Source of the DNA: JAEUJM01 sp044221555
GTDB lineage: Bacteria; Actinomycetota; Acidimicrobiia; Acidimicrobiales; DATDAH01
Assembly (NCBI GenBank): GCA_044221555.1
Contig: JBGAOY010000007.1
Location: 1-64,000 of the forward strand
Direction of reading: 5' to 3'
Length of the DNA stretch: 64,000 nt
The translations under genes and the position numbers were made by a program. The notes beneath the pieces were generated by a model. That model did no database searches. It was given only the letters and a program-made list of their open reading frames with translations, and was not told the DNA's origin. This document shows, in pieces, positions 16,748 through 25,900 of the stretch; position 1 is the stretch's first letter, and each line of letters starts with the position of its first letter.

Positions 16748-17929
16748 ATGGCTGGTTCCGTAATTCTCGCAGGGGCACGCACCCCTGTCGGCAAGCTGTC
16801 GGGCGCACTGTCGTCCTTCGCGGCCACCGATCTCGGGGGGTTCGCCATCAAGGCCGCCCTCGCCAAGGCCGGCCTCTCGCCCGAGCAGGTCGACTACGTG
16901 ATCATGGGCCACGTGCTGCAGGCCGGCGCCGGGCAGATCACCGCCCGCCAGGCCGCGGTCAACGCCGGCATCCCCATGAGCGTGCCCGCCAGCACCATCA
17001 ACAAGGTCTGCCTGTCGGGGCTCAACTCGATCTACCTGGCCGACCAGATGGTGCAGTCCGGCGACGCCGACATCGTGGTCGCCGGTGGCATGGAGTCGAT
17101 GACCAACGCCCCCTACCTGCTGCCGGGCGCCCGCCAGGGCTACCGCCTCGGCGACAAGTCGGTGGTCGACTCGATGATGTTCGACGGCCTCTTCTGCGCC
17201 TTCGACCAGGTGGCCATGGGTGCCGGCACCGAGAAGTACGCCGCCTCCGCCGGCCTGGCCCGCGAGCCGCAGGACGAGTTGGCGGCCGCCAGCCACGAGC
17301 GCGCCGCCCGGGCCCACAAGGACGGCAAGTTCGACGACGAGATCGTCCCCGTCGAGGTGCCCCAGCGCAAGGGTGACCCCGTGGTGGTCACCACCGACGA
17401 GGGCGTCCGCGGCGACACCACCGTCGAGTCGCTGGCCGGCCTGCGCCCGGCGTTCGACAAGGCGGGCAACATCACCGCCGGCAACGCCTCGCAGATCTCC
17501 GACGGCGGCGCCGCGGTCATCGTCACCTCGAAGGCCAAGGCCGACGAGCTGGGCGTCGCCCCGCTCGGCGAGATCGTGGGCTACGGCCAGGTGGCCGGTC
17601 CCGACGCGTCGCTGCTCAGCCAGCCCGCCCGGGCCATCCTGGCCGCGCTCGACAAGGCCGGGAAGTCGGTGTCCGACGTCGACCTGTTCGAGCTCAACGA
17701 GGCCTTCGCCGCCGTCGGTGTGGCCTCGATGAACGACCTGGGCATCACCGGCGACGTCACCAACGTCAACGGCGGCGCCATCGCCATCGGGCACCCGGTC
17801 GGCATGTCCGGCACCCGCCTGGCCATCACCATCCTGCACGAGCTCGCCCGCCGCGGTGGCGGGATGGGCGCCGCCGCCCTCTGCGGCGGCGGCGGTCAGG
17901 GCGACGGCATCCTGCTGAAGACCCTGTAG
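16748..17929 (+). CDS. Acetyl-CoA C-acetyltransferase (thiolase)
   Basis: A 393-residue degradative/biosynthetic thiolase. The acyl-accepting Cys is in TINKVCLSGL near residue 88, the catalytic His in NVNGGAIAIGHPVGMSG near residue 350, and the second Cys in AALCGGGGQGDG near residue 380. The length and all catalytic residues are normal. It condenses two acetyl-CoA to acetoacetyl-CoA or runs in reverse. Beside ccr and the epimerase it would supply the C4 precursor for crotonyl-CoA, although the reductase and dehydratase between them are not in the window. GGGGAGGATC about 7 nt before ATG 16748 is a strong ribosome site. A 44-bp palindrome follows the stop. Confidence 0.93.
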   Translation: MAGSVILAGARTPVGKLSGALSSFAATDLGGFAIKAALAKAGLSPEQVDYVIMGHVLQAGAGQITARQAAVNAGIPMSVPASTINKVCLSGLNSIYLADQMVQSGDADIVVAGGMESMTNAPYLLPGARQGYRLGDKSVVDSMMFDGLFCAFDQVAMGAGTEKYAASAGLAREPQDELAAASHERAARAHKDGKFDDEIVPVEVPQRKGDPVVVTTDEGVRGDTTVESLAGLRPAFDKAGNITAGNASQISDGGAAVIVTSKAKADELGVAPLGEIVGYGQVAGPDASLLSQPARAILAALDKAGKSVSDVDLFELNEAFAAVGVASMNDLGITGDVTNVNGGAIAIGHPVGMSGTRLAITILHELARRGGGMGAAALCGGGGQGDGILLKTL

Positions 17930-17946
17930 CCCACGGCCGTTCCGTT

Positions 17947-17990
17947 CTGGCACCGGATTTCGGGCCTCTGGCACCGAAATCCGGTGCCAG
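17947..17990. terminator. 44-bp palindrome between convergent genes, likely bidirectional terminator
   Basis: A perfect 17-bp stem (17947-17963 with 17974-17990) with a 10-nt loop lies between the convergent thiolase and EamA genes. It has CTGGC/GCCAG ends and the same 44-bp length as three repeats near 37.3 and 48.8 kb, although its core differs. Confidence 0.7.
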
Positions 17991-18015
17991 TTCGCGCCTG
18001 CCGGCGGTCGGGCCG

Positions 18016-18846
18016 TCAGCGGGCCAGGATCAGGCCGACCAGACCGGCGGTGACGACCAGCGACGCGGCCAGGCGCCGACCGCCGAGCCGTTCCCCGAGG
18101 AACACCCAGCCGGCGTAGGCCCCGAGGACGATGGACGACTCGCGCAGCACCGCCACGTAGCCCACGGGCGCGAAGCGCACCGCCACCAGCACCAGCGAGT
18201 AGGCGCCCGTCAGGCACCCACCGGCCACCAGGTAGCGCCACCAGTGGGGTCGCACCGAGCGCATCAGGGCCGGGCCCCGGCCCCTGGCCAGGCCCCAGGC
18301 CGAGAGCGCAACCGCCGAGCAGGCCGTGACCGCGATGCCGTAGGACAGCCCGTCGGTGGCCCGCCGTGAGCCGGCCGAGTCGACCAGGGTGTACACGCCG
18401 ATCGTGACCCCCGTCAGCAGCGCGAAGCGGAACTCGACCAGCGGTGTCCCCCGTCCCACCAACAGGGACAGCCCGAGGGCCACGACCCCGATGGCCCCCC
18501 ACGCCGGCCACGGCAGGTGGTCGCCCAGCAGCAGCACCCCGCCGAGCGCGGCCAACAGCGCGCCCGTGCCACGCGACAGGGGGTAGGCGAGCGAGAAGTC
18601 GCCGTGGCGGTAGGCGGCCACCAGCGCCGCCACATAGCCGACGTGGATGAGCCCCGAGGCCACCAGGAACGGGCCCGTCGCGATGCCCGGCGGTCCGATC
18701 AGCACCAGGACCGGCGCGAACAACAGCGTGCCGGCGAGGAACTGCGCCCACGCGGCGAGGTCGCGGTCGTCGCTGGTCTTCACCAGGAAGTTCCAGCCGG
18801 CGTGCAGCACCGCGGCGGCGAGCGCCAGCAGCGTGGCGGTCAGCAC
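18016..18846 (-). CDS. EamA / drug-metabolite transporter family permease
   Basis: A 276-residue, ten-helix membrane protein with two tandem EamA repeats. Residues 1-132 end in GVVALGLSLLVGRG; the second repeat from about residue 140 ends in VTAGLVGLILAR. Typical motifs are AAVLHAGWNFLVKTS in helix 1, YPLSRGTGALLAALGGVLLLGD and VAVLRESSIVLGAYAGWVFLGERL. The family exports amino acids, metabolites or nucleotide precursors; substrate unknown. The gene begins at ATG 18846 and diverges from the YqgE gene 47 bp away. Confidence 0.85.
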   Translation of the reverse strand: MLTATLLALAAAVLHAGWNFLVKTSDDRDLAAWAQFLAGTLLFAPVLVLIGPPGIATGPFLVASGLIHVGYVAALVAAYRHGDFSLAYPLSRGTGALLAALGGVLLLGDHLPWPAWGAIGVVALGLSLLVGRGTPLVEFRFALLTGVTIGVYTLVDSAGSRRATDGLSYGIAVTACSAVALSAWGLARGRGPALMRSVRPHWWRYLVAGGCLTGAYSLVLVAVRFAPVGYVAVLRESSIVLGAYAGWVFLGERLGGRRLAASLVVTAGLVGLILAR

Positions 18847-18880
18847 CGACGCAGGGTAAGCAGTGGCCGCCGACGCGGGC

Positions 18881-18886
18881 CACTAT
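18881..18886 (+). promoter_or_regulatory. -10 box for leaderless yqgE-like gene
   Basis: CACTAT lies 6 nt before GTG 18893. It supports that start over an in-frame GTG at 18863. Confidence 0.4.
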
Positions 18887-18892
18887 GGAGCG

Positions 18893-19498
18893 GTGGACGA
18901 ACGGGACGAGCCCAACGAGGCCGATCTGGGCACCGCCACCCTCCGCGGGCGGCTGCTCGTGGCGTCGCCGATGCTGGCCGACCCCAACTTCGAGCGCACC
19001 GTGATCCTGATGATCGAGCACGGCCCCGAGGGGGGCCTGGGCCTGGTGCTCAACCGTCCCAGCGAGCTCCCCGTCGACGAGGTGCTGCCCCAGTGGGACA
19101 GCCGCGCGGCGGTGCCGAAGGCGATGTTCCTCGGCGGCCCGGTGCAGCCCAACGCGGTGATCTGCCTCGCCCGCACCGACAGCGACGCGGGCGGCGATCC
19201 CGGCGACAACGACCTGCTGGCCACCACCGCCGTGCCCGGCGTCGCCATGTTGGACCTCGACGGTGACCGCGACGAGGTGGGCCTCGACGTGGTCCTGCGC
19301 TGCTTCGCCGGGTACGCGGGCTGGACCGACGGCCAACTCGAGGCCGAGATCGATGAAGGCTCGTGGTTCGTGGTCGACCCCCTGCCCGACGACCCCTTCG
19401 TCCCGTCGCCCAGCGCCCTCTGGCGATCGGTGCTGGCCCGCCAGGCGGGCCCGCTGTCCCGGTACGCGCTCTACCCCGACGACGTCACCACGAACTGA
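18893..19498 (+). CDS. YqgE/AlgH family protein (DUF179)
   Basis: A 201-residue protein of the widespread UPF0301 family. TLRGRLLVASPMLADPNFERTVILMIEHGPEGGLGLVLNRPS at residues 15-56 is the diagnostic opening, and FLGGPVQPNAVICLAR and VRCFAGYAGWTDGQLEAEI-like blocks follow. The fold is known, but its biochemical role is not settled. I prefer GTG 18893 because a -10-like box lies 6 nt before it; GTG 18863 would add ten residues. The last codons and the stop lie in a 19-bp tandem duplication (19478-19515), so the C-terminal DDVTTN is coded twice, the second copy after the stop. Confidence 0.88.
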   Translation: MDERDEPNEADLGTATLRGRLLVASPMLADPNFERTVILMIEHGPEGGLGLVLNRPSELPVDEVLPQWDSRAAVPKAMFLGGPVQPNAVICLARTDSDAGGDPGDNDLLATTAVPGVAMLDLDGDRDEVGLDVVLRCFAGYAGWTDGQLEAEIDEGSWFVVDPLPDDPFVPSPSALWRSVLARQAGPLSRYALYPDDVTTN

Positions 19499-19515
19499 CG
19501 ACGTCACCACGAACT
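19478..19515. repeat. Exact 19-bp tandem duplication spanning a stop codon
   Basis: GACGACGTCACCACGAACT occurs at 19478-19496 and again, exactly, at 19497-19515. The YqgE stop TGA sits at the junction. Confidence 0.9.
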
Positions 19516-19669
19516 GAGGTCGGCGCGCTCGGGTGGCGCGCCGTCACCCGAGGTGCGCCGGCCGCCCAGCGACGGAGGTCGTGCGCTAGCGTCGACGGAC
19601 CGACCGCCGAGGGGACCGTCCCCGCGAAGGCACGCCAGGGTCGGCGCGAAGGGACGAGGGGTGGCGGAC

Positions 19670-21868
19670 ATGATGCGAACCAGCGCAGGTCGGAGGGGTA
19701 CACCGGCCACCAGTGGTCGTCGACCCGTGCGGGCCGGCCTGGCGGTGGGCTTGGGCCTCGCCGTCGCGGCCTCGCTCGTCACCGTCGCACCCGCGCCGGT
19801 GGGCGCGCAGGAGACGCCCGCGGAAGGGGTGCAGAACCCGCCGGGGGCCCCTGGCGTCGGCGACCCCTACTTCCCGATGGACGGCAACGAGGGCTACGAC
19901 GTCTCGCACTACGGCCTCGAGCTGTCCTACGACCCCGAGACCGACGTGCTCGACGGCGTCGCCACCATCGATCTCACGGCCAAGCACGCGCTCTCGCGGT
20001 TCAACCTCGACTTCGACGGCCTCACCGTCGACTCGATCACCGTGGACGGCAACCCCGCAACCTTCCTGCGCCGCAACGGCGAGCTGAAGGTCACCCCGTC
20101 CGCCCCCTTCGTGGAGGGCCAGGAGGCCCAAGCGGTGATCACCTACCACGGGGTGCCCGTCGCCCTGCCGCCCGACGAGGGTGGCGGCGTGATCCCCACC
20201 GACGACGGGGTGATCGTGGTGGGCCAGCCCCACGTGGCCTCCACGTGGTTCCCGGCCAACGACCACCCCACCGACACCGCGGCGTACGACATCGCGGTGA
20301 CCGTGCCGGACGGCCTCGAGGCGGTGTCCAACGGCTCGCTGGTCAGCCACGACTCGGCCGACGGGCACACCCGCTGGGTGTGGTCGGCCCCCGCGCCAAT
20401 GGCCACCTACCTGGCGACCATCAACGTCGGTGAGTTCAACCTGGCCGAGTACCACGACGACAGCGCCCGCCCTGGCGGCATCGACTACGTCGACGCCATC
20501 GACCCCGACCTGGTCAACGGCATGGCGCCGCACACCGGCACGCAGTTCGCGCTCTCCCAGCGGGGCCAGCAGACCTACAAGCGCCTCAGCCGCACCATCG
20601 CGGTCCCCGAGGGCGGCGGCACGCTCTCGTTCTGGGTGAACCGCGACACCGAGCCAGGGTGGGACTTCCTCCTCGTCGAGGCCCGCACCGTGGGCCAGAA
20701 CGACTGGACCACCCTCACCGACGCCAACGGCCACACCAGTGACGACACCGGGTTCTCCTGCCCGTTCTGGCTGCAGCTGCACCCGTTCCTCACCCATTAC
20801 CAGGCGGCGCGGGCCAACGCCGCGTCGTGTCGTCCCACGGGCAGCACCGGTTCGTGGCAGGCGGTGTCGGGGACCAGCAACGGCTGGGAGCAGTGGACGG
20901 TCGACCTCGGCGACTACGCGGGTTCCACCGCCAGGGTGGCCATCAGCTACGTGAGCGACGACTCGGTGCAGGCGTCGGGCGTGGCCGTCGACGACATCGA
21001 GGTGTCCACCGGTGAGGGCACCACCTCGTTCGAGGACGACGGCGACACCATGGACGGGTGGACCGTCCCGGGGGCGCCCGCCAGCAGCCGCGCCAACGTG
21101 AACGACTGGATCGTCGGCACCGCCGACGACGCCCCCGCGCCGCTCGGGGCGATCGCCCAGGCCTCGGTCGATCGCCAGCCCGAGATCCTCTCCTTCCTCG
21201 CCAGCCGGTTCGGTGACTACCCGTTCGCCGACAGCGGCGCCATCATCGACGACCAGCGCAACCTGGGCTTCGCCCTCGAGACCCAGACCCGGCCCGTGTA
21301 CGCGCCGGAGTTCTTCGGCGACCAGGAGAGCGGCGACTCCGTCATCGTGCACGAGTTGGCCCACCAGTGGTTCGGCGATCGCATGGCGCTCACCCGGTGG
21401 AAGAACATCTGGCTCAACGAGGGGTTCGCCAGCTACGCCGAGTGGCTCTGGAGCGAGCACGAGGGCCACGGCACCGCGCAGTCCATCTTCAACAGCCTCT
21501 ACAGCGTCCCGGAGGGCGTCGGCCTGTGGGAGCTCGAGATCGGCGACCCCGGTCCCGACTCGCTCTTCGCCGCACCGGTCTACGACCGCGGGGCCATGAC
21601 GCTGCACGCGCTGCGGATGGAGGTGGGCAGCACCGACTTCTTCGAGATCCTCCGGCGCTGGGCGGCCTCACCGCCGACCCGCCGGTCGACCACCGCGAAC
21701 TTCATCGGACTCGCCGAGCGGGTGTCGGGCCAGCAGCTCGACGGCCTCTTCCACGCCTGGTTGCACACCACCCACAAGCCGGCGCTCACCGAGGCCGCCG
21801 CGGCGTTGGTGGGCCCGCCCACCGAGGGCACCCCGGCCTGGCCCGAGCGGGGCCCCGCCGCCCGCTGA
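19670..21868 (+). CDS. Secreted M1-family metallopeptidase with inserted MAM-like domain
   Basis: A 732-residue secreted zinc aminopeptidase relative. The signal peptide (residues about 15-47) ends near PVGAQE. The N-terminal beta domain is recognisable from DVSHYGLELSYDPETDVLDG to ATYLATINVG. The usual catalytic domain is split by about 200 residues rich in aromatic and Asp residues (TLSFWVNRDTEPGWDFLLVEA to GVAVDDIEVSTGEG), which look like an immune-inhibitor-A/MAM-type jelly roll. Catalysis resumes with HELAHQWFGD (near residue 561) and NEGFASYAEWLW 18 residues later, a complete HExxH-x18-E site. The usual GxMEN becomes NLGFALETQ. ATG 19670 follows a GAGGGG ribosome site; TAGCGT near 19587 is a likely -10. 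Confidence 0.87.
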   Translation: MMRTSAGRRGTPATSGRRPVRAGLAVGLGLAVAASLVTVAPAPVGAQETPAEGVQNPPGAPGVGDPYFPMDGNEGYDVSHYGLELSYDPETDVLDGVATIDLTAKHALSRFNLDFDGLTVDSITVDGNPATFLRRNGELKVTPSAPFVEGQEAQAVITYHGVPVALPPDEGGGVIPTDDGVIVVGQPHVASTWFPANDHPTDTAAYDIAVTVPDGLEAVSNGSLVSHDSADGHTRWVWSAPAPMATYLATINVGEFNLAEYHDDSARPGGIDYVDAIDPDLVNGMAPHTGTQFALSQRGQQTYKRLSRTIAVPEGGGTLSFWVNRDTEPGWDFLLVEARTVGQNDWTTLTDANGHTSDDTGFSCPFWLQLHPFLTHYQAARANAASCRPTGSTGSWQAVSGTSNGWEQWTVDLGDYAGSTARVAISYVSDDSVQASGVAVDDIEVSTGEGTTSFEDDGDTMDGWTVPGAPASSRANVNDWIVGTADDAPAPLGAIAQASVDRQPEILSFLASRFGDYPFADSGAIIDDQRNLGFALETQTRPVYAPEFFGDQESGDSVIVHELAHQWFGDRMALTRWKNIWLNEGFASYAEWLWSEHEGHGTAQSIFNSLYSVPEGVGLWELEIGDPGPDSLFAAPVYDRGAMTLHALRMEVGSTDFFEILRRWAASPPTRRSTTANFIGLAERVSGQQLDGLFHAWLHTTHKPALTEAAAALVGPPTEGTPAWPERGPAAR

Positions 21869-21903
21869 CGCCCCGCCGCCAGGAGCACTCAGGCGCATCG
21901 CCG

Positions 21904-21937
21904 CGCTCCGTCTGTCACGCTGGTGACAGACGGAGCG
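21904..21937. terminator. Strong hairpin terminator, 15-bp stem
   Basis: A perfect 15-bp stem (21904-21918 with 21923-21937) has a GCTG loop. It is nested in a weaker outer CTCAGG/CCTGAG pair and sits after the M1 peptidase and before the lipoprotein. No T-run follows. Confidence 0.65.
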
Positions 21938-21990
21938 TTGCCCTGAGCGCAGACTCCCGTCGACACCAGACGAGGAGACAGGACACTCTC

Positions 21991-22608
21991 ATGACCGCTC
22001 GACCCACGACGTCGTCCAGCCGGCGAACGCCGAGAACAGCGGTGCTCGTCGCCGCCATCCTCCTCACGGTTCTCGCCGCGGGCTGCTCGAGCGACTCGGG
22101 CTCCACGAACGCCGCCACGTCCACCTCCGATGCGGTCGACACCACGAGCACGGTGTCGCCCGGCACGGAGCTGCAGGGCGCGTGGACGGTGGAGTTCACC
22201 CTCGACCCGACGGCGGACAACGATCCCGGTGACGCCCAAACGGTGGCGGAGGAGTTCACCGAGACGTGGACGTTCACGGAGACCGCCGACGGGTGCGAAC
22301 CCGGCGACGCCGGATGCCTCGTGAACAGCCGCGATGGCACGGCGGGTGACGCCAAGGCGGTCAACACCGACGGGGACGGCTACGTGACCGACAAGACCGA
22401 CTCGGACGACACCTTCTGCGCCGACGGCACGCCCGTCAGCATCCATTCGATCCGCACGTTCTCGGTCGACTCGTCGGGGGAGCTCACCGGCACCTTCCAC
22501 CAGGTGGTCACCCCCGATGACCCCACGACCTGCGCCGGATTCGACGGCACCTACACGTTCACCGGCACCCGCGACGACGACGCCACCACGACGACCTCGG
22601 CGCCCTGA
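21991..22608 (+). CDS. Secreted lipoprotein, unknown function
   Basis: A 205-residue protein with a twin-Arg-containing N-region and a hydrophobic stretch ending at the lipobox LAAGC (Cys about residue 32), so lipid-anchored outside. A Ser/Thr linker (SSDSGSTNAATSTSDAVDTTST) leads to a single beta-rich domain (GAWTVEFTLDPTADND ... GTYTFTGTRDDDATTTT). The domain has a WTFTETADGCEPGDAGCLV motif and two further cysteines that could pair. I do not recognise a family. ATG 21991 has GAGGAG 14 nt upstream. The strong hairpin before it suggests its own promoter. Confidence 0.75.
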   Translation: MTARPTTSSSRRTPRTAVLVAAILLTVLAAGCSSDSGSTNAATSTSDAVDTTSTVSPGTELQGAWTVEFTLDPTADNDPGDAQTVAEEFTETWTFTETADGCEPGDAGCLVNSRDGTAGDAKAVNTDGDGYVTDKTDSDDTFCADGTPVSIHSIRTFSVDSSGELTGTFHQVVTPDDPTTCAGFDGTYTFTGTRDDDATTTTSAP

Positions 22609-22739
22609 TCCTCATGACCGCCGCACTTCCCGGTGTGACCCGACTGACGAGTTGCGCCGCTACTCGTGCCCGACCCACGAAGCCGACCATGACGTCGAGG
22701 TTCGTCCCTGGCTCGCCCGCTGAGCGCCGCCGAGGGCGC

Positions 22740-22957
22740 CGGTCCTCGGCAACCGCTACCACGTGTGCGATGCCACCTTCTCCCATCCCGCGAGCACGAC
22801 CTTCGTCGTCGAGATCGCCGGTCCGTGCCTGCAAGACCCCGCGTCGGTCCGGGTCAGCGCAGACATGGATTTCGCCCCCCACGGCTCGGTTTCGGGCACG
22901 CAGTCCAGTGACTTCGTCCCGCAGTTCACGAATTGGAGCCCGGTCATCACCCGCTGA
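22740..22957 (+). pseudogene. Possible C-terminal fragment of the 42/47-kb secreted protein family
   Basis: An open stretch after an in-frame stop encodes GNRYHVCDATFSHPASTTF, then AGPCLQDPASVRV and FTNWSPVI. The 3' ends of the two paralogues at 42.5 and 47.2 kb read similarly: RYVCSGRPYFDG, LSCLGDP-AVR-W and GWSPW. No start, signal peptide or upstream domain is present, so it looks like a remnant. The similarity was judged by eye over about 65 residues and may be weak. The rest of 22609-22980 holds no credible gene. Confidence 0.35.
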
Positions 22958-22980
22958 CTGCGACCGCTGCTGATCCTCCG

Positions 22981-25900
22981 TCAGCCTGCGGGCCACTGCG
23001 GGCAGGTCTTGCGGTAGGCGCCGGCGTTGGGGAGATAGGTGTCCCACTCCTGCTGGGTGAGGTTGCGCCCGGCGAGGCGGCAGGCAGCCGTCCGCCAGCG
23101 GGCTTCCTGGAGATCCCACACCTCGAGGCCGTCGGGCCCGCCGAGCGCCATGAACTCCCCGGAGCGGGCGAGCTCGCCGTTGAAGACGTACGACGCCGTC
23201 GAACCCTGGAGTGAATCACCGAGTTGGGTCTGGGCACGGGAGTCGTACAACCGGACGTGCTGCGACACGTCGGACACCAGCACCAGGGTGTCGTCCCGGT
23301 CATGGCCGATGCCGATAGCGGGCTGACCCGACGGGACGACCACGCGGATCTCCCGCAGGCCGGGAAGGGCCAGTTGGCGAACCGCACCGCTCGGCGAGGA
23401 CACGTAGATGCTCTCACCGTCGGTGCTGAACTGGGACACCTCCGAGTCGGGGATCGGGCCCGCGACGCGATCTCCGGTCCGCACGTCGTAGACCGACACA
23501 CCCGACGAGTTGGCGGCGCTGCTGTCTGCGGCGAGCAACCGGTTGTCGCCGCTCAGGTGCACGGAGCCCGTGCTCACGTCCACCTCGAGGGGCGGATACG
23601 GCGAGCGACCGTCGGTGTCGAAGAACTCCACGGATCCGGTCGACCGCAACAGGGCGACGAAGGGGTTGACCGCATTCACCTCGGCACTGAGGAACCCGGT
23701 GTAGTCGAGCTCGAGCCGCGGGGGGATGCGGCGCTCCTCGCGCACGTCGTATTGACCCGCGGTCAGGTCGTCGAACAGGGCGACGACTCGGTCGTTGCCG
23801 CTGAACTGGGCGAGTCCCATGGGTAGGCGGTCGATGAGCGCCCGCCCGTTCGCGGGATCCCACAGGCTGTAGTCCAGGAACGGGACCTGGTCGCCCGAGG
23901 CGGCGAGGAGCAGGCGCCCGTCCGGCGACAAGCCGGCGGCGATCTGCCCCGGCCGCCCGAAGGACCGGACGATGGCACCGCTGCCCGACAGGCTCCACCG
24001 GCCGAGCCGTCGGCCGGTGAAGCTGGTGGCGACGATCTCCTCGCTGTCGCTGGTCACCATGAGCCCGGCGGACATGTCGACGCCCGCGTCCGCGACCGTC
24101 GTTCGCACCCGGCCCGTGTCGGGATCGCGGGCCAGGATCAAGCCCGTCACGTTCGTCGTATACAGGAGGTCGCCGTCCGGCCGATAGGCGAGGCCCATCG
24201 TGGTCCCCTGCTGTTCGGGGACCGTCCACTCCACCCTGGCCGTCGTGGGGTCGATGGCGCGGATGCCACCGATCGAGTTGGCATCGAACTCGATGACCTG
24301 ACGACCGTCGGGCCGGTAGCGCAGCACGCCGTAGGACGGTGTGGTGTCGACGGCATCACCGTCCACCTGACGTTGCCGCCCCTGTCCGGCGGCGTCCCAG
24401 ATCTCCACCGCACCATCGGGGCGTTGCACCGCAAGCTGTGGCGCGGTTGGTGAGAAGGCCAGCGCCACCGGATCGCCGGCGCCGATCGGCGCCCGGCCGG
24501 CCCCATAGAGCGCGTTGGCGTCATCGGCGCCCAGCGCCGCGGGTGTCTCGGTGGGATCAGTCGGGGCTGGAAGCTCGCCCACCGCACGGCCGTCGGCGAG
24601 CCGCCAGAGGCCCACGGTGCCGTCGGCGCGCCCCGCGGCGATCAGACCGAGACGCTCGCTCGTCGCCAGTGCGAACACCGGACCGCCGGCATCGATCGGC
24701 GCTCCTGACACGGCGTGCGTGGCCGGGTCGATGCGCGAGATCCGGCCGGTGTCTGCCCTGGCGACGATCACCGGGGCCGTCGGGCGCCGGCTGGGGTCGT
24801 CGGCCACCCAGACGGTGATCGGGGCGCGCGGCCGATCACCGAGCCTGACCAGCGGGGCGCGGTCGAGGCCGCTGTCGAGGTCGGCGAACCCGACCTGCCC
24901 CTCGGCGGTGCCGTACACCGCCGTGTGGTCGTCGAGGAGGGCGGACTGGGTGGGCACTGCGGCGACGATGTTGTACCCGAGGAAGCTCCGCTGGCGTTCG
25001 AGGGTGCTCAGCAGCGCACTCCGGCTGACCGGCACGTCCTCGGCATCCACTGCCTCGAGCGCCAGCAGGAACCCGAGGCTGTTGTTGCTGTCGACCACGT
25101 TGAGCGACTGCGACACGAGGCGCTGGAAGTCCGCGTCCGCCGTCCGCTGCGCCGCTTTCGATCGCTGCTGGACCGCGATCAACGAGGCCGCGAGAGCGAG
25201 CACCAACAGCACGCCCACGCCGGCGAGGAGCCGGCGGAGGCGCCGGTTCTGACGGGCCTGGACCGCCGCCTGCTCCTCGGCCGCTCGTCGTTCGGCCGCC
25301 TCCGCCTCCTGGGAGGCGGCGAGGAACGCCGCCTCGGTCTCGGTGAGCGCAGTGCTTGACGGTCCCTTGGTGGCCGCATCGACGGCCGCCGCCAGCCGCG
25401 GGCCTCGGTACAGGTCGGCGGCATCACGTCCACCCAGGTCCCACTCGGTGGCCGCGTGGTCGAGGCTGCGCAGCGTCCGCAGCGTGTCGCGGTCCTCGTC
25501 CAGCCAGTCGCGCAACCGAGGCCACTCACGGATGAGCGCCTCGTGGGCGACCTCCACGGTGGTCTCGCTGACGATAAGCAGGCGGGCGTCGACGAGGAGC
25601 TCGATGAGCTCGTCGAAGCCCCTGTCGTCGTGTGCTCTGGCGGTGAGCTCGGCCCGTTCGACCCGCCGGCGGGTGTCCTCGGTGCCCTCGCCCAGCTCGG
25701 TGAGGCGCAGGAACAGGTCGTGGGCCAGACGTCGCTGGTCGGCGTCGAGCCGTTCCTCGTACACGGTCTCGGCGGTGTGGGCGATCGCCCCCCGGGCCCC
25801 GCCGGCGTCTCGGTAGCCGGCCAGGGTGAGCGTGCGGTGCTCGCGCCGCTCCCAGGTCTCGTACAGCGCGTGCGACAGCAGCGGCAAGGCCCCCGGCTCA

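Noticed and set aside
16508..19510. A 1000-residue open frame on the minus strand
   Set aside because: Antisense shadow of the thiolase and YqgE genes in GC-rich DNA; its sequence is low-complexity and matches no fold. The similar long frames at 25456-28185, 39035-41485 and 44620-46992 were rejected for the same reason.
22614..22973. A 119-residue plus-strand CDS
   Set aside because: Its composition does not look like protein; the better reading is a short in-frame fragment from 22740 that resembles the 42/47-kb family.
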